Origin: Clostridiales bacterium | GTDB lineage: Bacteria > Bacillota > Clostridia > Lachnospirales > Lachnospiraceae | DNA: 43,082 nucleotides | Reading direction: 5' to 3' | Assembly: GCA_014799595.1 (NCBI GenBank) | Contig: JAAVHR010000016.1 | Span: 8,756 to 51,837, forward strand | Shown: positions 1 to 6,991 of the stretch, piece by piece | Numbering within the stretch: position 1 is the first letter of the stretch | How the letters are laid out: each line of letters begins with the position of its first letter | The notes under the pieces: generated by a model | Told to the model about the DNA's origin: nothing | The model's input: the letters and a program-made list of their open reading frames with translations, nothing else | The model's database searches: none | Translations under genes and position numbers: made by a program

Positions 1-1200
1 AAGTGCCTCTTCTACTTCTTTTGCTGCTGCCTGCACTGCTGGATTCTCCATGGTTGCCTTCTTATCTTTGACTCTTACATTTTCTAAAAGCTGAGGATAA
101 ATTACAACCTCCTTCACCAATTCTGACAAACTGGTCTTCTTTTCCAAAATAACTTCCATAATCATTAATGCAGTTAATACCCCATCTCCAGTTGCTGCAT
201 ATTTGCTAAAAATAATATGTCCAGACTGCTCTCCACCTATAATATGATCATTTTTCATCATATTTTCATAAACATATTTATCTCCAACAGCAGTTTTTTC
301 ATAGGAAATCCCTTTCTTATCTAATGCTTTATATAATCCCAAATTAGACATTACAGTAGTTACAATAGTATTGTTATTCAATTCTCCCTTTTCCTTTAGG
401 TAGCTTCCACATACATAAAGAATTAAATCTCCATCTACTATATTCCCTTTATCATCCACTGCAAGACAGCGGTCAGCATCTCCATCAAAGGCAAATCCCA
501 CATCAAGTCCATTCTCTTTAACATATTCCTGCAACACTTCAATATGTGTAGAACCACAATTGGTGTTGATATTGGTTCCATCTGGATGATTGTTAATAAC
601 ATACGTCTTAGCACCAAGAGCATCAAATACACCCTTTGCAATCTCATAAGCAGATCCATTGGCACAATCTAAACCTACCTTCATATCTTTGAAAGATCGG
701 GTTACCAAGGACATAAGATAGCCGATATAACGATTACGTCCGATTATGTAGTCTGTAGTACGTCCAATCTTCTCTTTTGTAGCAAATGGAATAGCATCCT
801 CCGGTCCATCAATATATTCTTCTATCTTCTGCTCTACTTCAGCCTCCAGTTTGTGTCCCAACCCATTTAATACTTTAATACCATTATCATAAAACGGATT
901 ATGGCTGGCTGAAATCATAATTCCACAATCAAAATTTTCACTTCTTACCACATAAGATACACTTGGTGTAGTAGTCACATGAATTAAATACACATCTGCT
1001 CCACTGGCAGTAAGACCTGCAGACAATGCATCTTCAAACATATAACTGGATCTTCTGGTGTCCTTTCCAATTACAATTCTAGCTTTGTGTTCCTGACCAT
1101 AATAATATCCTAAAAATCTTCCTACCTTATATGCATGCATCACATTCAAATCCACATTTGCTTCCCCACGAAAACCATCTGTTCCAAAATATTTTCCCAT
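1..1200 (-). CDS. glmM: Phosphoglucosamine mutase, 3' end cut by the window edge
   Basis: This gene is missing from the ORF track because it runs off the left edge. Reading the minus strand from ATG 1200-1198 gives an open frame of 400 residues beginning MGKYFGTDGFRGEANVD. GlmM interconverts glucosamine-6-phosphate and glucosamine-1-phosphate, a cytoplasmic step toward UDP-GlcNAc for peptidoglycan. The phosphoserine loop ISASHNP is present (Ser near residue 99), as is the metal loop DGDADR and the sugar-binding GGEQSGH motif. Family members are about 450 residues, so roughly 50 C-terminal residues of the phosphate-binding domain lie outside the window. The start follows GGAAG about 6 bases upstream. 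A 134-bp mobile mini-element lies in its 5' untranslated region between the predicted promoter and the start. Confidence 0.95.
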   Translation of the reverse strand, partial: MGKYFGTDGFRGEANVDLNVMHAYKVGRFLGYYYGQEHKARIVIGKDTRRSSYMFEDALSAGLTASGADVYLIHVTTTPSVSYVVRSENFDCGIMISASHNPFYDNGIKVLNGLGHKLEAEVEQKIEEYIDGPEDAIPFATKEKIGRTTDYIIGRNRYIGYLMSLVTRSFKDMKVGLDCANGSAYEIAKGVFDALGAKTYVINNHPDGTNINTNCGSTHIEVLQEYVKENGLDVGFAFDGDADRCLAVDDKGNIVDGDLILYVCGSYLKEKGELNNNTIVTTVMSNLGLYKALDKKGISYEKTAVGDKYVYENMMKNDHIIGGEQSGHIIFSKYAATGDGVLTALMIMEVILEKKTSLSELVKEVVIYPQLLENVRVKDKKATMENPAVQAAAKEVEEAL

Positions 1201-1243
1201 ATTTTTCTTCCTTTCTAATCCACTGATATAATTCCTAAAATCT

Positions 1244-1377
1244 GTAACTGTTCAGATACATGAACAGTTACGTTCTAAGCCCATGAAGATTCGCCTTCGG
1301 CGAAGGGCTTAGAACAATCAACTTTCATTTTTCTTACGAAACACGCAGTAAATGCGTGTTTCTACCTGAATAATTCC
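1244..1377. mobile_element. 134-bp GTAAC-ended mini-element, copy A1
   Basis: The element starts GTAACTGTTCAG and ends CTGAATAATTCC (a decayed CTGAATAGTTAC). It is flanked by a perfect 8-bp duplication TAAAATCT (1236-1243 and 1378-1385). The match between the flanks extends another 8 bases leftward, to 16. It begins with a 28-bp palindrome and carries two further hairpins, around GCCTTCGGC and ACACGCAGTAAATGCGTGT. A same-length copy in the opposite orientation lies at 15294-15427. No transposase is encoded. Confidence 0.85.
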
Positions 1378-1394
1378 TAAAATCTTTATTTTTC

Positions 1395-1423
1395 ATTGTA
1401 TCACAGCCTTTTATGCGTGTAAA
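1395..1423 (-). promoter_or_regulatory. Predicted sigma-A promoter of glmM
   Basis: On the minus strand, -35 TTTACA and -10 TACAAT are separated by 17 bases. The predicted start near 1388 gives glmM a leader of about 190 nt that contains the mini-element at 1244-1377. Confidence 0.55.
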
Positions 1424-1425
1424 GA

Positions 1426-1470
1426 ACAAAAAAGAGCCATTGTTTTACAACAACAGCCCTTCTCGTTTTT
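1426..1470 (-). terminator. Possible weak terminator upstream of glmM
   Basis: On the minus strand an imperfect GC-containing hairpin (arms near GGGCTGTTG and CAATGGCTC) is followed by TTTTTT. It would end transcripts arriving from the spore-protein gene before the glmM promoter. The stem is imperfect, so the call is tentative. Confidence 0.4.
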
Positions 1471-1490
1471 AGTACGTCATACTCTTTAGC

Positions 1491-1670
1491 CTCAATTATT
1501 TATGACATATATTGCAGACCGCTGCTATCGCAGTTATGTGCTGCTTGACAGCATCACCTTTCTGCAATTATCGTCAATTGACCTATTAAGGCATGACAAT
1601 GTCTTTATTTGTAAACCTTCGGTTTACATAAGACTTAGGTCATGCTTAAGGTCGTGAATAACCTCGGTTT
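1491..1670. repeat. Structured intergenic block with a ~74-nt hairpin
   Basis: Between the SASP stop and the glmM promoter lies a block of inverted repeats. The largest, 1580-1653, has arms of about 33-38 bases (matching with small bulges) that close on the apex GTAAACC-TTCG-GGTTTAC. The block opens with CCTCAATTATTTATGAC, a motif shared with 3466-3487, 24610-24638 and 29601-29628. I see no reading frame in it. It may act as a 3'-end structure for the SASP transcript or be a decayed mini-element of a second family. Confidence 0.6.
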
Positions 1671-1671
1671 A

Positions 1672-1887
1672 CTATTTCTCTGATTTACCAGACATAGATT
1701 CTTCCTGACGCTTAATCATCTGACGAACCATTTCTCCACCAACAGAACCATTCTGTGCACTGGTTAAATCGCCATTATATCCAGCTTTTAAAGGTACTCC
1801 TAATTCGTCAGCAACTTCCATTTTGAAACGATCCATAGCTTCTTTTGCTTCTGGAACTTCCATTCTTCCTGAACTATTGTTAGCCAT
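1672..1887 (-). CDS. Small acid-soluble spore protein, alpha/beta type
   Basis: The 71-residue product (MANNSSGRMEVPEAKEAMD...) shows the alpha/beta SASP core. The GPR protease-type region is near KMEVADELGV, and the DNA-binding stretch NGDLTSAQNGSVGGEMVRQMI follows. These proteins coat spore DNA and protect it from UV and heat; they are made in the forespore and degraded at germination. The ORF-track start is 25 codons too early: ATG 1887 is preceded by GGAGGTG with good spacing and gives the family's normal length. A sigma-G-like promoter and a hairpin leader lie upstream. This gene is the best direct evidence that the organism forms spores. Confidence 0.95.
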   Translation of the reverse strand: MANNSSGRMEVPEAKEAMDRFKMEVADELGVPLKAGYNGDLTSAQNGSVGGEMVRQMIKRQEESMSGKSEK

Positions 1888-1922
1888 ATTGTCACACCTC
1901 CATTTCAGTAAGTGATTAATTT

Positions 1923-1951
1923 GGATAAGCGGAGACGATATCCACTTATCC
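1923..1951 (-). promoter_or_regulatory. Hairpin in the SASP leader
   Basis: GGATAAG and CTTATCC arms, with an additional GG/CC pair, form a stem in the predicted 5' untranslated region about 36 bases upstream of the SASP start. Its role is unknown; 5' stabilisation of a long-lived forespore mRNA is one possibility. Confidence 0.45.
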
Positions 1952-1999
1952 TTTGTTTTCACGCCGGTCTGTAGATATTTGTCTTGCTTATCTTAATTC

Positions 2000-2029
2000 T
2001 AGTATGTGCGTTTCCTTTCACAATATTCT
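2000..2029 (-). promoter_or_regulatory. Sigma-G-like promoter of the SASP gene
   Basis: On the minus strand CATACTA lies 17 bases downstream of AGAATA. This fits the forespore sigma-G pattern (TGAATA - about 17 - CATACTA) known for SASP genes. The predicted start is near 1993. Confidence 0.7.
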
Positions 2030-2062
2030 GGGAAATTTTGTTATCCATTATGTAAATCAAAC

Positions 2063-2091
2063 TTGAAAAATATACTGATACCCTTTATGAT
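2063..2091 (+). promoter_or_regulatory. Sigma-A promoter of the ClC gene
   Basis: TTGAAA and TATGAT are separated by 17 bases, with the predicted start near 2098. The leader is only about 60 nt and ends in the ribosome binding site AAAGGAG (2145-2150 region). Confidence 0.75.
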
Positions 2092-2156
2092 GTAAAAGTG
2101 ATGGTAAACTGACTAACTACAAAACAGACATTTATATTTTTACAAAGGAGTATATT

Positions 2157-3425
2157 ATGGAAAAATTAATGGTTAGAGTAAAAAGAAAAGCAATGCATGC
2201 CAGAATGTCTATACTATATCTTATCAAATGGTTTTCCTGTGCTTCAATTACTGGAATTGTATGCGGATTAGTAGGAAGTGCTTTTCATAAGGCTGTAGAA
2301 CAGGCAACTTCACTTCGTGTCCAACACCCAATCCTAATTTGTTTCCTTCCATTTGCCGGACTAGCAATTGTAGGCTTCTATCATATTACTAATATGTTAG
2401 AAGATGGCGGAACAAATCGTATTATAGCTTCCATTCGCAGTTCAAAAGCAATTCCATTCCGAATGGCACCTTTGATTTTTATTTCAACTGTAATTACTCA
2501 TCTTTTCGGAGGCTCTTCTGGACGAGAAGGTGCTGCACTGCAGATTGGCGGCAGTATTGGTTCTACCCTCGGCAGTATCTTCCGGCTGGACGAAAAAGAC
2601 ATCCATATCATTACTATGTGTGGTATGAGTGGAGTATTTGCTGCACTGTTTGGCACTCCGGTTACTGCTACTATTTTTAGTATGGAGGTTATCAGTGTAG
2701 GTGTCCTTTATTATGTGGCATTTATTCCTTGTCTGCTCTCTGCTATTCTTGCTTTTGATATTGCCAAATATTTTGGTATGAAACCTGTATTCTACCACCT
2801 TGCTTCTATCCCAGAAGCAGATTTACCAACTATATTAAGAGTAGTGATTCTTGCAGCTCTTTGTGCTATAGTTAGTATGATTTTCTGCTTTGCCCTCCAT
2901 AAGACAACCAACTGGTATAAACGGCTTTTATCAAATGCTTATCTTCGTATACTGGTAGGAGGTTTTTTGGTAGTAGTCCTTACCTTTTTGGTACAAAGCC
3001 AAGACTACAACGGTACTGGTATGCATATCGTATCTGCTGCAATTTCAGGACAGGCAAAACCAGAAGCCTTCCTGTTAAAACTTATCTTTACGGCACTTAC
3101 CTTAGGTGCTGGATTTAAAGGTGGTGAAATTGTTCCTTCTTTCTTTATTGGAGCTACCTTTGGTAATATTGCTGGTGCACTGCTTGGACTTCCTCCTTGT
3201 TTTGGTGCTGCAATTGGTCTTATTTCCATGTTTTGTGGTGTTGTAAACTGCCCAATTGCATCTCTGCTTCTTAGCTTAGAATTATTTGGAGCAGAAGGAC
3301 TTATGCTCTTTTGCCTTGCCTGTGCTGTCAGTTATGTATTATCTGGTTATTACAGCTTATACAGCAGCCAGAAAATTGTATATTCCAAATTATCACCAAC
3401 TTATATTAATAAAAGTACTTATTAA
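2157..3425 (+). CDS. ClC-family anion channel/antiporter, possibly fluoride-exporting
   Basis: The 422-residue product is hydrophobic throughout and has the ClC signature motifs: GGSSGREGAALQIGG near residues 118-132 with gating Glu124, FGTPVTATIFSMEV near 165-178, and GAGFKGGEIVPSFFIGATFGN near 320-340. It exchanges or conducts halides across the cytoplasmic membrane. Three details resemble the fluoride-specific CLC-F branch as I recall it: Ala rather than Pro after GREG, Val178 at the position of the internal proton glutamate of CLC-ec1, and the C-terminal NCPIASLLLSLELFG resembling NTPLAC...ELFG. There are no CBS domains. It stands alone with its own promoter and a shared terminator. Fluoride specificity is inference; I found no convincing fluoride riboswitch upstream. 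Confidence 0.88.
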   Translation: MEKLMVRVKRKAMHARMSILYLIKWFSCASITGIVCGLVGSAFHKAVEQATSLRVQHPILICFLPFAGLAIVGFYHITNMLEDGGTNRIIASIRSSKAIPFRMAPLIFISTVITHLFGGSSGREGAALQIGGSIGSTLGSIFRLDEKDIHIITMCGMSGVFAALFGTPVTATIFSMEVISVGVLYYVAFIPCLLSAILAFDIAKYFGMKPVFYHLASIPEADLPTILRVVILAALCAIVSMIFCFALHKTTNWYKRLLSNAYLRILVGGFLVVVLTFLVQSQDYNGTGMHIVSAAISGQAKPEAFLLKLIFTALTLGAGFKGGEIVPSFFIGATFGNIAGALLGLPPCFGAAIGLISMFCGVVNCPIASLLLSLELFGAEGLMLFCLACAVSYVLSGYYSLYSSQKIVYSKLSPTYINKSTY

Positions 3426-3492
3426 ACTAAGGTAACTAAGCTTATTTACAACCTTAAACATGATATAAGTCGCCAATAATTGAGGATAAATT

Positions 3493-3540
3493 AAAAGCCT
3501 ATGAAGTATCTTCTTAATTACAGACATTTCATAGGCTTTT
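3493..3540. terminator. Bidirectional terminator between the ClC gene and the envelope operon
   Basis: A perfect 13-bp stem (AAAAGCCTATGAA / TTCATAGGCTTTT) is flanked by A and T runs on both sides. It can end the ClC transcript and the convergent minus-strand operon ending at 3554. Confidence 0.85.
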
Positions 3541-3553
3541 TAGCAATATTCAA

Positions 3554-5122
3554 TTAGTTTGTTAAACCAGCAAAATATGATTTCACAATTTCCTTCATAG
3601 AATCTGGCACTTTATTACTTTCTACATCACTATATGCCTGATTCGCATAATCTCCAACTACCTGGCTATAATTTACAGAATTCCCTGCCCATGCAAGTCC
3701 ATTCTTAGAACTTTGGGTATAAGACTGACCATCCCCACTGTTTTTACCAGTAAGATTTTCATCATCTCCTACTTTTTCAGGAATGGTTACTTCCTCTGAA
3801 GTATTCTTTACATATTCTTTTTCCACACCGTTTTTACTTCCAGTATTATAGCCACCTCCATTTCCTGAACCATTACCATTTCCATTTCCTGAACTACTGC
3901 CACTTCCCGAACTTCCACTTCCCGAACCATTTCCACCTGTTCCGCCTTCTCCATTGTTGCCATTTGAACCAGAAGATCCTCCCATTGAAGCAGTTGCCTG
4001 TTCAGACACATTTGCATTTCCTGCGGAAGCTAACATTTGAGACATTTGTCCACTTAGTGCTTGCAGTTGCTGATTAGACAAATTACTATTTGACAAAGCA
4101 TTATTGGCTTGTGCTAAGGCTTGGGTAAGCTGCTGCATATCCTGAGCCGATAATAACCCATTACTTGCTGCTTGTTGTACTTCTTCAGACAATTCCATAA
4201 GTTCTGTGGAGTTGCTTTGGTTTCCATTATTTTCCTCTTCGGATTGTTCTTTCTGACCATTTCCCTCTGACTGGCCAAGCTGCTTCTGTAACTGTTCTAA
4301 TTGCTCATTTAAAGCCTTTTCCTGTTCTTCTTGTTCTTTTTCTTCTGCTGTTTTCTTTATCATATCTTTTTTTTCTAATATTTCGGAAAGTTGGCGGCTA
4401 AGCTCGCTATCCTGTTTTTCTAATTCATTCTTAAGTTTTGTCTCCATGCGTTCTTTTGCCTTTTCTAAATCCTTTTCTTTTTCAGACTCTTTAATTTCTT
4501 TCAAAGAATCTTCCAAAATTTTTTGCAATTCGGCTAACTCTGCTTTATTTACCTCTTCTAGCTTCGCTACTTCCTTCTTTACTTCCTCTACCTTATCTTT
4601 TTCTTCTTCTACTACTTTCTTCAACTCATGAAGTGCTAATGCTTGACTCTTTGCATTAGAGGGTATAATTGCAGCAATGAAAAATGCTAAAGCAGAGAAT
4701 CCTAATAAAAGCATATTGGTAAAAGACCATTTAAATGGCAGTCTCTCTTTTATGGAATACATAGAAATGGCATCCAATGTTCTTTGTTTTTGCAAAGAAC
4801 TGATGGCATCCTTCTTTTCTTTTAATTCCATAGAAGTAACCAATTGCTCATCCATACCCTTACTATCTATGATAAGTGCAATTTCCTGATTATTCGGGCA
4901 ACGGATTATGGTATATAAAAGCCCAAGAACTATAGTTATGCCAACAGTCATCATTGCCCAATAAAACGAACCATATATCGGAAAAAATAATGCTGCCACA
5001 TGTATACTGGTTCCCACCAATAATCCTATAATAGCAAAAACAATCGAATTTTGTAGTAATAAATTCCCTATAATTTTTCTTTTTGCTTTCCGAAAAAAGC
5101 TCCAAATTTTTTTATCTTCCAT
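3554..5122 (-). CDS. Membrane-anchored coiled-coil protein with a Gly/Ser/Asn-rich tail
   Basis: The product has 522 residues. Two membrane segments lie at about 20-75, followed by IDSKGMDEQLVTSMEL, a pattern resembling the segment after the paired helices of DUF4175-like proteins. A third membrane segment lies near 136-155. A long Glu/Lys/Gln coiled coil spans about 160-300, then a Gln/Asn-rich part and a Gly-Ser-Asn-Gly tract near 380-430, and a folded-looking end (YANQAYSDVESNKVPDSMKEIVKSYFAGL). The track start is a GTG three codons upstream; ATG 5122 with GTGAGGAAA in front is better placed. It is the last gene of the two-component/ABC operon, 39 bases after the permease. The precise function is unknown; an envelope structural or scaffolding role is inference. 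Confidence 0.75.
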   Translation of the reverse strand: MEDKKIWSFFRKAKRKIIGNLLLQNSIVFAIIGLLVGTSIHVAALFFPIYGSFYWAMMTVGITIVLGLLYTIIRCPNNQEIALIIDSKGMDEQLVTSMELKEKKDAISSLQKQRTLDAISMYSIKERLPFKWSFTNMLLLGFSALAFFIAAIIPSNAKSQALALHELKKVVEEEKDKVEEVKKEVAKLEEVNKAELAELQKILEDSLKEIKESEKEKDLEKAKERMETKLKNELEKQDSELSRQLSEILEKKDMIKKTAEEKEQEEQEKALNEQLEQLQKQLGQSEGNGQKEQSEEENNGNQSNSTELMELSEEVQQAASNGLLSAQDMQQLTQALAQANNALSNSNLSNQQLQALSGQMSQMLASAGNANVSEQATASMGGSSGSNGNNGEGGTGGNGSGSGSSGSGSSSGNGNGNGSGNGGGYNTGSKNGVEKEYVKNTSEEVTIPEKVGDDENLTGKNSGDGQSYTQSSKNGLAWAGNSVNYSQVVGDYANQAYSDVESNKVPDSMKEIVKSYFAGLTN

Positions 5123-5161
5123 TTTCCTCACTCCCTATCCAAAAAATCCTTTCCTTAATTC

Positions 5162-6061
5162 CTATGCCTGTTTTGATTTCTTTACTTTTTTAATAGGATT
5201 CAAACGTTTTGTTGCAAGGAATAAGCATAAAAATGCCACAAGAAGCTGTGCAATAATACTAATAATCAACCAAGTCCCAGGCTCCATATTTCCCCAGAAA
5301 TTATTTGACATTCCATTTAAGGAAATACCCTGAAAAACCCTTGCTGTCACTATCTGATTACAAATAAGTGCTAAAACAGAGATCAGTGGATTCAATAAAT
5401 TTATCACTACTAGATTACCTACATCTACTGCAGTTTTTCCATCGGCATTCGCCTCTTTTACCGCATAAACAATTGGAACTATCGCATAAAATACAATAGA
5501 TGTAAGAATCAACATTCCATAGGTGTACACTGTTGCAACAATAGACTTCTTAAAAATGGTAGAAAATAAAATACCAAAACTTCCCAAATAAATTGCAAGT
5601 ACAAACACATATAACATAATCTGTACCATATCCCATACAGTAACACCACCTATAGAAAAAACAATACAAAGGATTGGCAAACTGGATATGATATAAAGTA
5701 ACAAGGTACTAATGGAAGATACCAGTTTTCCTGTTACAATCTGCCAAGGTGTCAAACGTGTAGTCAAAAGTATCTCTAATGTCTGTTTTTCTCTCTCTGA
5801 TGCGATAGAGCCTGCTGTAATTGCCGGAATAACAAACGCTATCATAGCCATTTCCATAACAGCAATGATTGCATAAAGATAAATGACTGAACTTAGATTC
5901 ACATAACTATATGAAGTACCACCTGATATATCAAACATAATGTAATACGCAAACAGACCAAGAGCTGCTAATATACCATTAAATACAAATAATCCCACTG
6001 CTGTCTTTTTTGTTCTGACAGACAATTTCATTTCTTTTATACAAACCGGATTTCTAAACAT
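5162..6061 (-). CDS. ABC-2 type transporter permease
   Basis: This 299-residue integral membrane protein has about six hydrophobic segments. The pattern is typical of ABC-2 permeases: an N-terminal cytoplasmic stretch, TM1 (VGLFVFNGILAALGLFAYYI), and the amphipathic SEREKQTLEILLTTRLTPWQIVTGK motif after TM2. That SEREKGTLE-like motif is characteristic of the family. It should form the membrane channel for the ATPase encoded 3 bases upstream and is preceded by a strong GAGGAGG site that lies within the ATPase 3' end. The substrate is not visible from sequence. Co-transcription with secreted paralogs and a two-component system points to an envelope function. Confidence 0.9.
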   Translation of the reverse strand: MFRNPVCIKEMKLSVRTKKTAVGLFVFNGILAALGLFAYYIMFDISGGTSYSYVNLSSVIYLYAIIAVMEMAMIAFVIPAITAGSIASEREKQTLEILLTTRLTPWQIVTGKLVSSISTLLLYIISSLPILCIVFSIGGVTVWDMVQIMLYVFVLAIYLGSFGILFSTIFKKSIVATVYTYGMLILTSIVFYAIVPIVYAVKEANADGKTAVDVGNLVVINLLNPLISVLALICNQIVTARVFQGISLNGMSNNFWGNMEPGTWLIISIIAQLLVAFLCLFLATKRLNPIKKVKKSKQA

Positions 6062-6064
6062 TTT

Positions 6065-6991
6065 TTATTCCTCCTCATTTCCTGTAATCTGCATAAACAA
6101 GGATTCCAAATTTCCTTCTTCTCTTCCATAAGAAGAAATAACTGCTCCATGTCTAACCATATCGCCAAGTAATCTGCCTTCTTCCATGCTGTTTCCCTGA
6201 AATCCAATATATACCTTATCACTACGGATAGAAATATTTTCAATAGCTGGATTCTCTTTTAGGAAATGTATCGTTTCGTCTTGACCTTCTTCAAATTTGA
6301 CAACTAATGGATTAGAACTATTCATTCTTGACATAATTTCATCTACTGTTCCACTGACAACAAGCTTTCCATGCTCTACAATTCCCACATTCGTGCACAT
6401 TTCTGCAAGCTCAGGAAGAATATGGGAACTAATTAGAATAGTTTTCCCCATATCTGACAAATTCCGTAGAATCTCTTTCATCTCAAAACGTGCCCTTGGA
6501 TCCAGTCCCGATGCAGGCTCATCTAAAATGAGAAGTTCCGGATTGTGAATCAAACATCTTGATAAGCATAGTCTTTGCTTCATTCCTCTTGACAATCCAT
6601 CTACATAAGCATTCTCTTTATCTGCCAAATTTACAAGATCCATCATTTCTAAACAAAGTTTTCTTGCTGACTTTCCATAAAATCCATAAATGGATGCAAA
6701 AAATTCCATATATTCGATTGCCTTTAAGTTGTCATAAACACCAAAGAAATCCGGCATATATCCAATCTTGTCTTTTACCTTAGTAGGGTGAGCTGTTACA
6801 TTTACATCCCCCACCATAACTGTGCCTCCATCTGCCGAAAGCAGCCCAGACATAATACGCATGGTCGTTGTTTTCCCTGCACCATTTGGTCCTACAAAAC
6901 CAAATAATTCACCTTTTTTTATATCCAAATTCATACCATCTAAAGCTTGAAATTTTCCATAATTTTTTCTTAATTCCTCTATCTTAACCAT
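6065..6991 (-). CDS. ABC transporter ATP-binding protein
   Basis: The 308-residue ATPase carries Walker A GPNGAGKT at residues 34-41, a Q-loop region (GYMPDFFGVYDNL), the ABC signature LSRGMKQRL, Walker B LLILDEPASGLD and the switch His in ILISSHIL. The extra C-terminal domain of about 90 residues is of the type seen in ABC-2 drug or lipid exporters. It pairs with the adjacent permease at 5162-6061. The start overlaps the end of the 792-residue gene by 8 bases and has its own GGAGG, suggesting translational coupling. Confidence 0.95.
   Translation of the reverse strand: MVKIEELRKNYGKFQALDGMNLDIKKGELFGFVGPNGAGKTTTMRIMSGLLSADGGTVMVGDVNVTAHPTKVKDKIGYMPDFFGVYDNLKAIEYMEFFASIYGFYGKSARKLCLEMMDLVNLADKENAYVDGLSRGMKQRLCLSRCLIHNPELLILDEPASGLDPRARFEMKEILRNLSDMGKTILISSHILPELAEMCTNVGIVEHGKLVVSGTVDEIMSRMNSSNPLVVKFEEGQDETIHFLKENPAIENISIRSDKVYIGFQGNSMEEGRLLGDMVRHGAVISSYGREEGNLESLFMQITGNEEE

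Noticed and set aside
438-665. 75-residue ORF on the minus strand
   Set aside because: It is in another frame of glmM, whose conserved motifs are all in the frame used here.
2091-2140. Possible fluoride riboswitch upstream of the ClC gene (GTGATGGTAAACTG)
   Set aside because: Only a short stretch resembles the consensus; the second half (CTGATG and the closing pseudoknot) is missing and the transcribed leader is only about 60 nt.
2484-2798. 104-residue minus-strand ORF
   Set aside because: It is antisense to the ClC gene, with no ribosome binding site or family motif.
3808-4017. 69-residue ORF rich in Met, Val and Glu
   Set aside because: It is an alternative frame of the Gly/Ser/Asn-rich tract of the coiled-coil protein.
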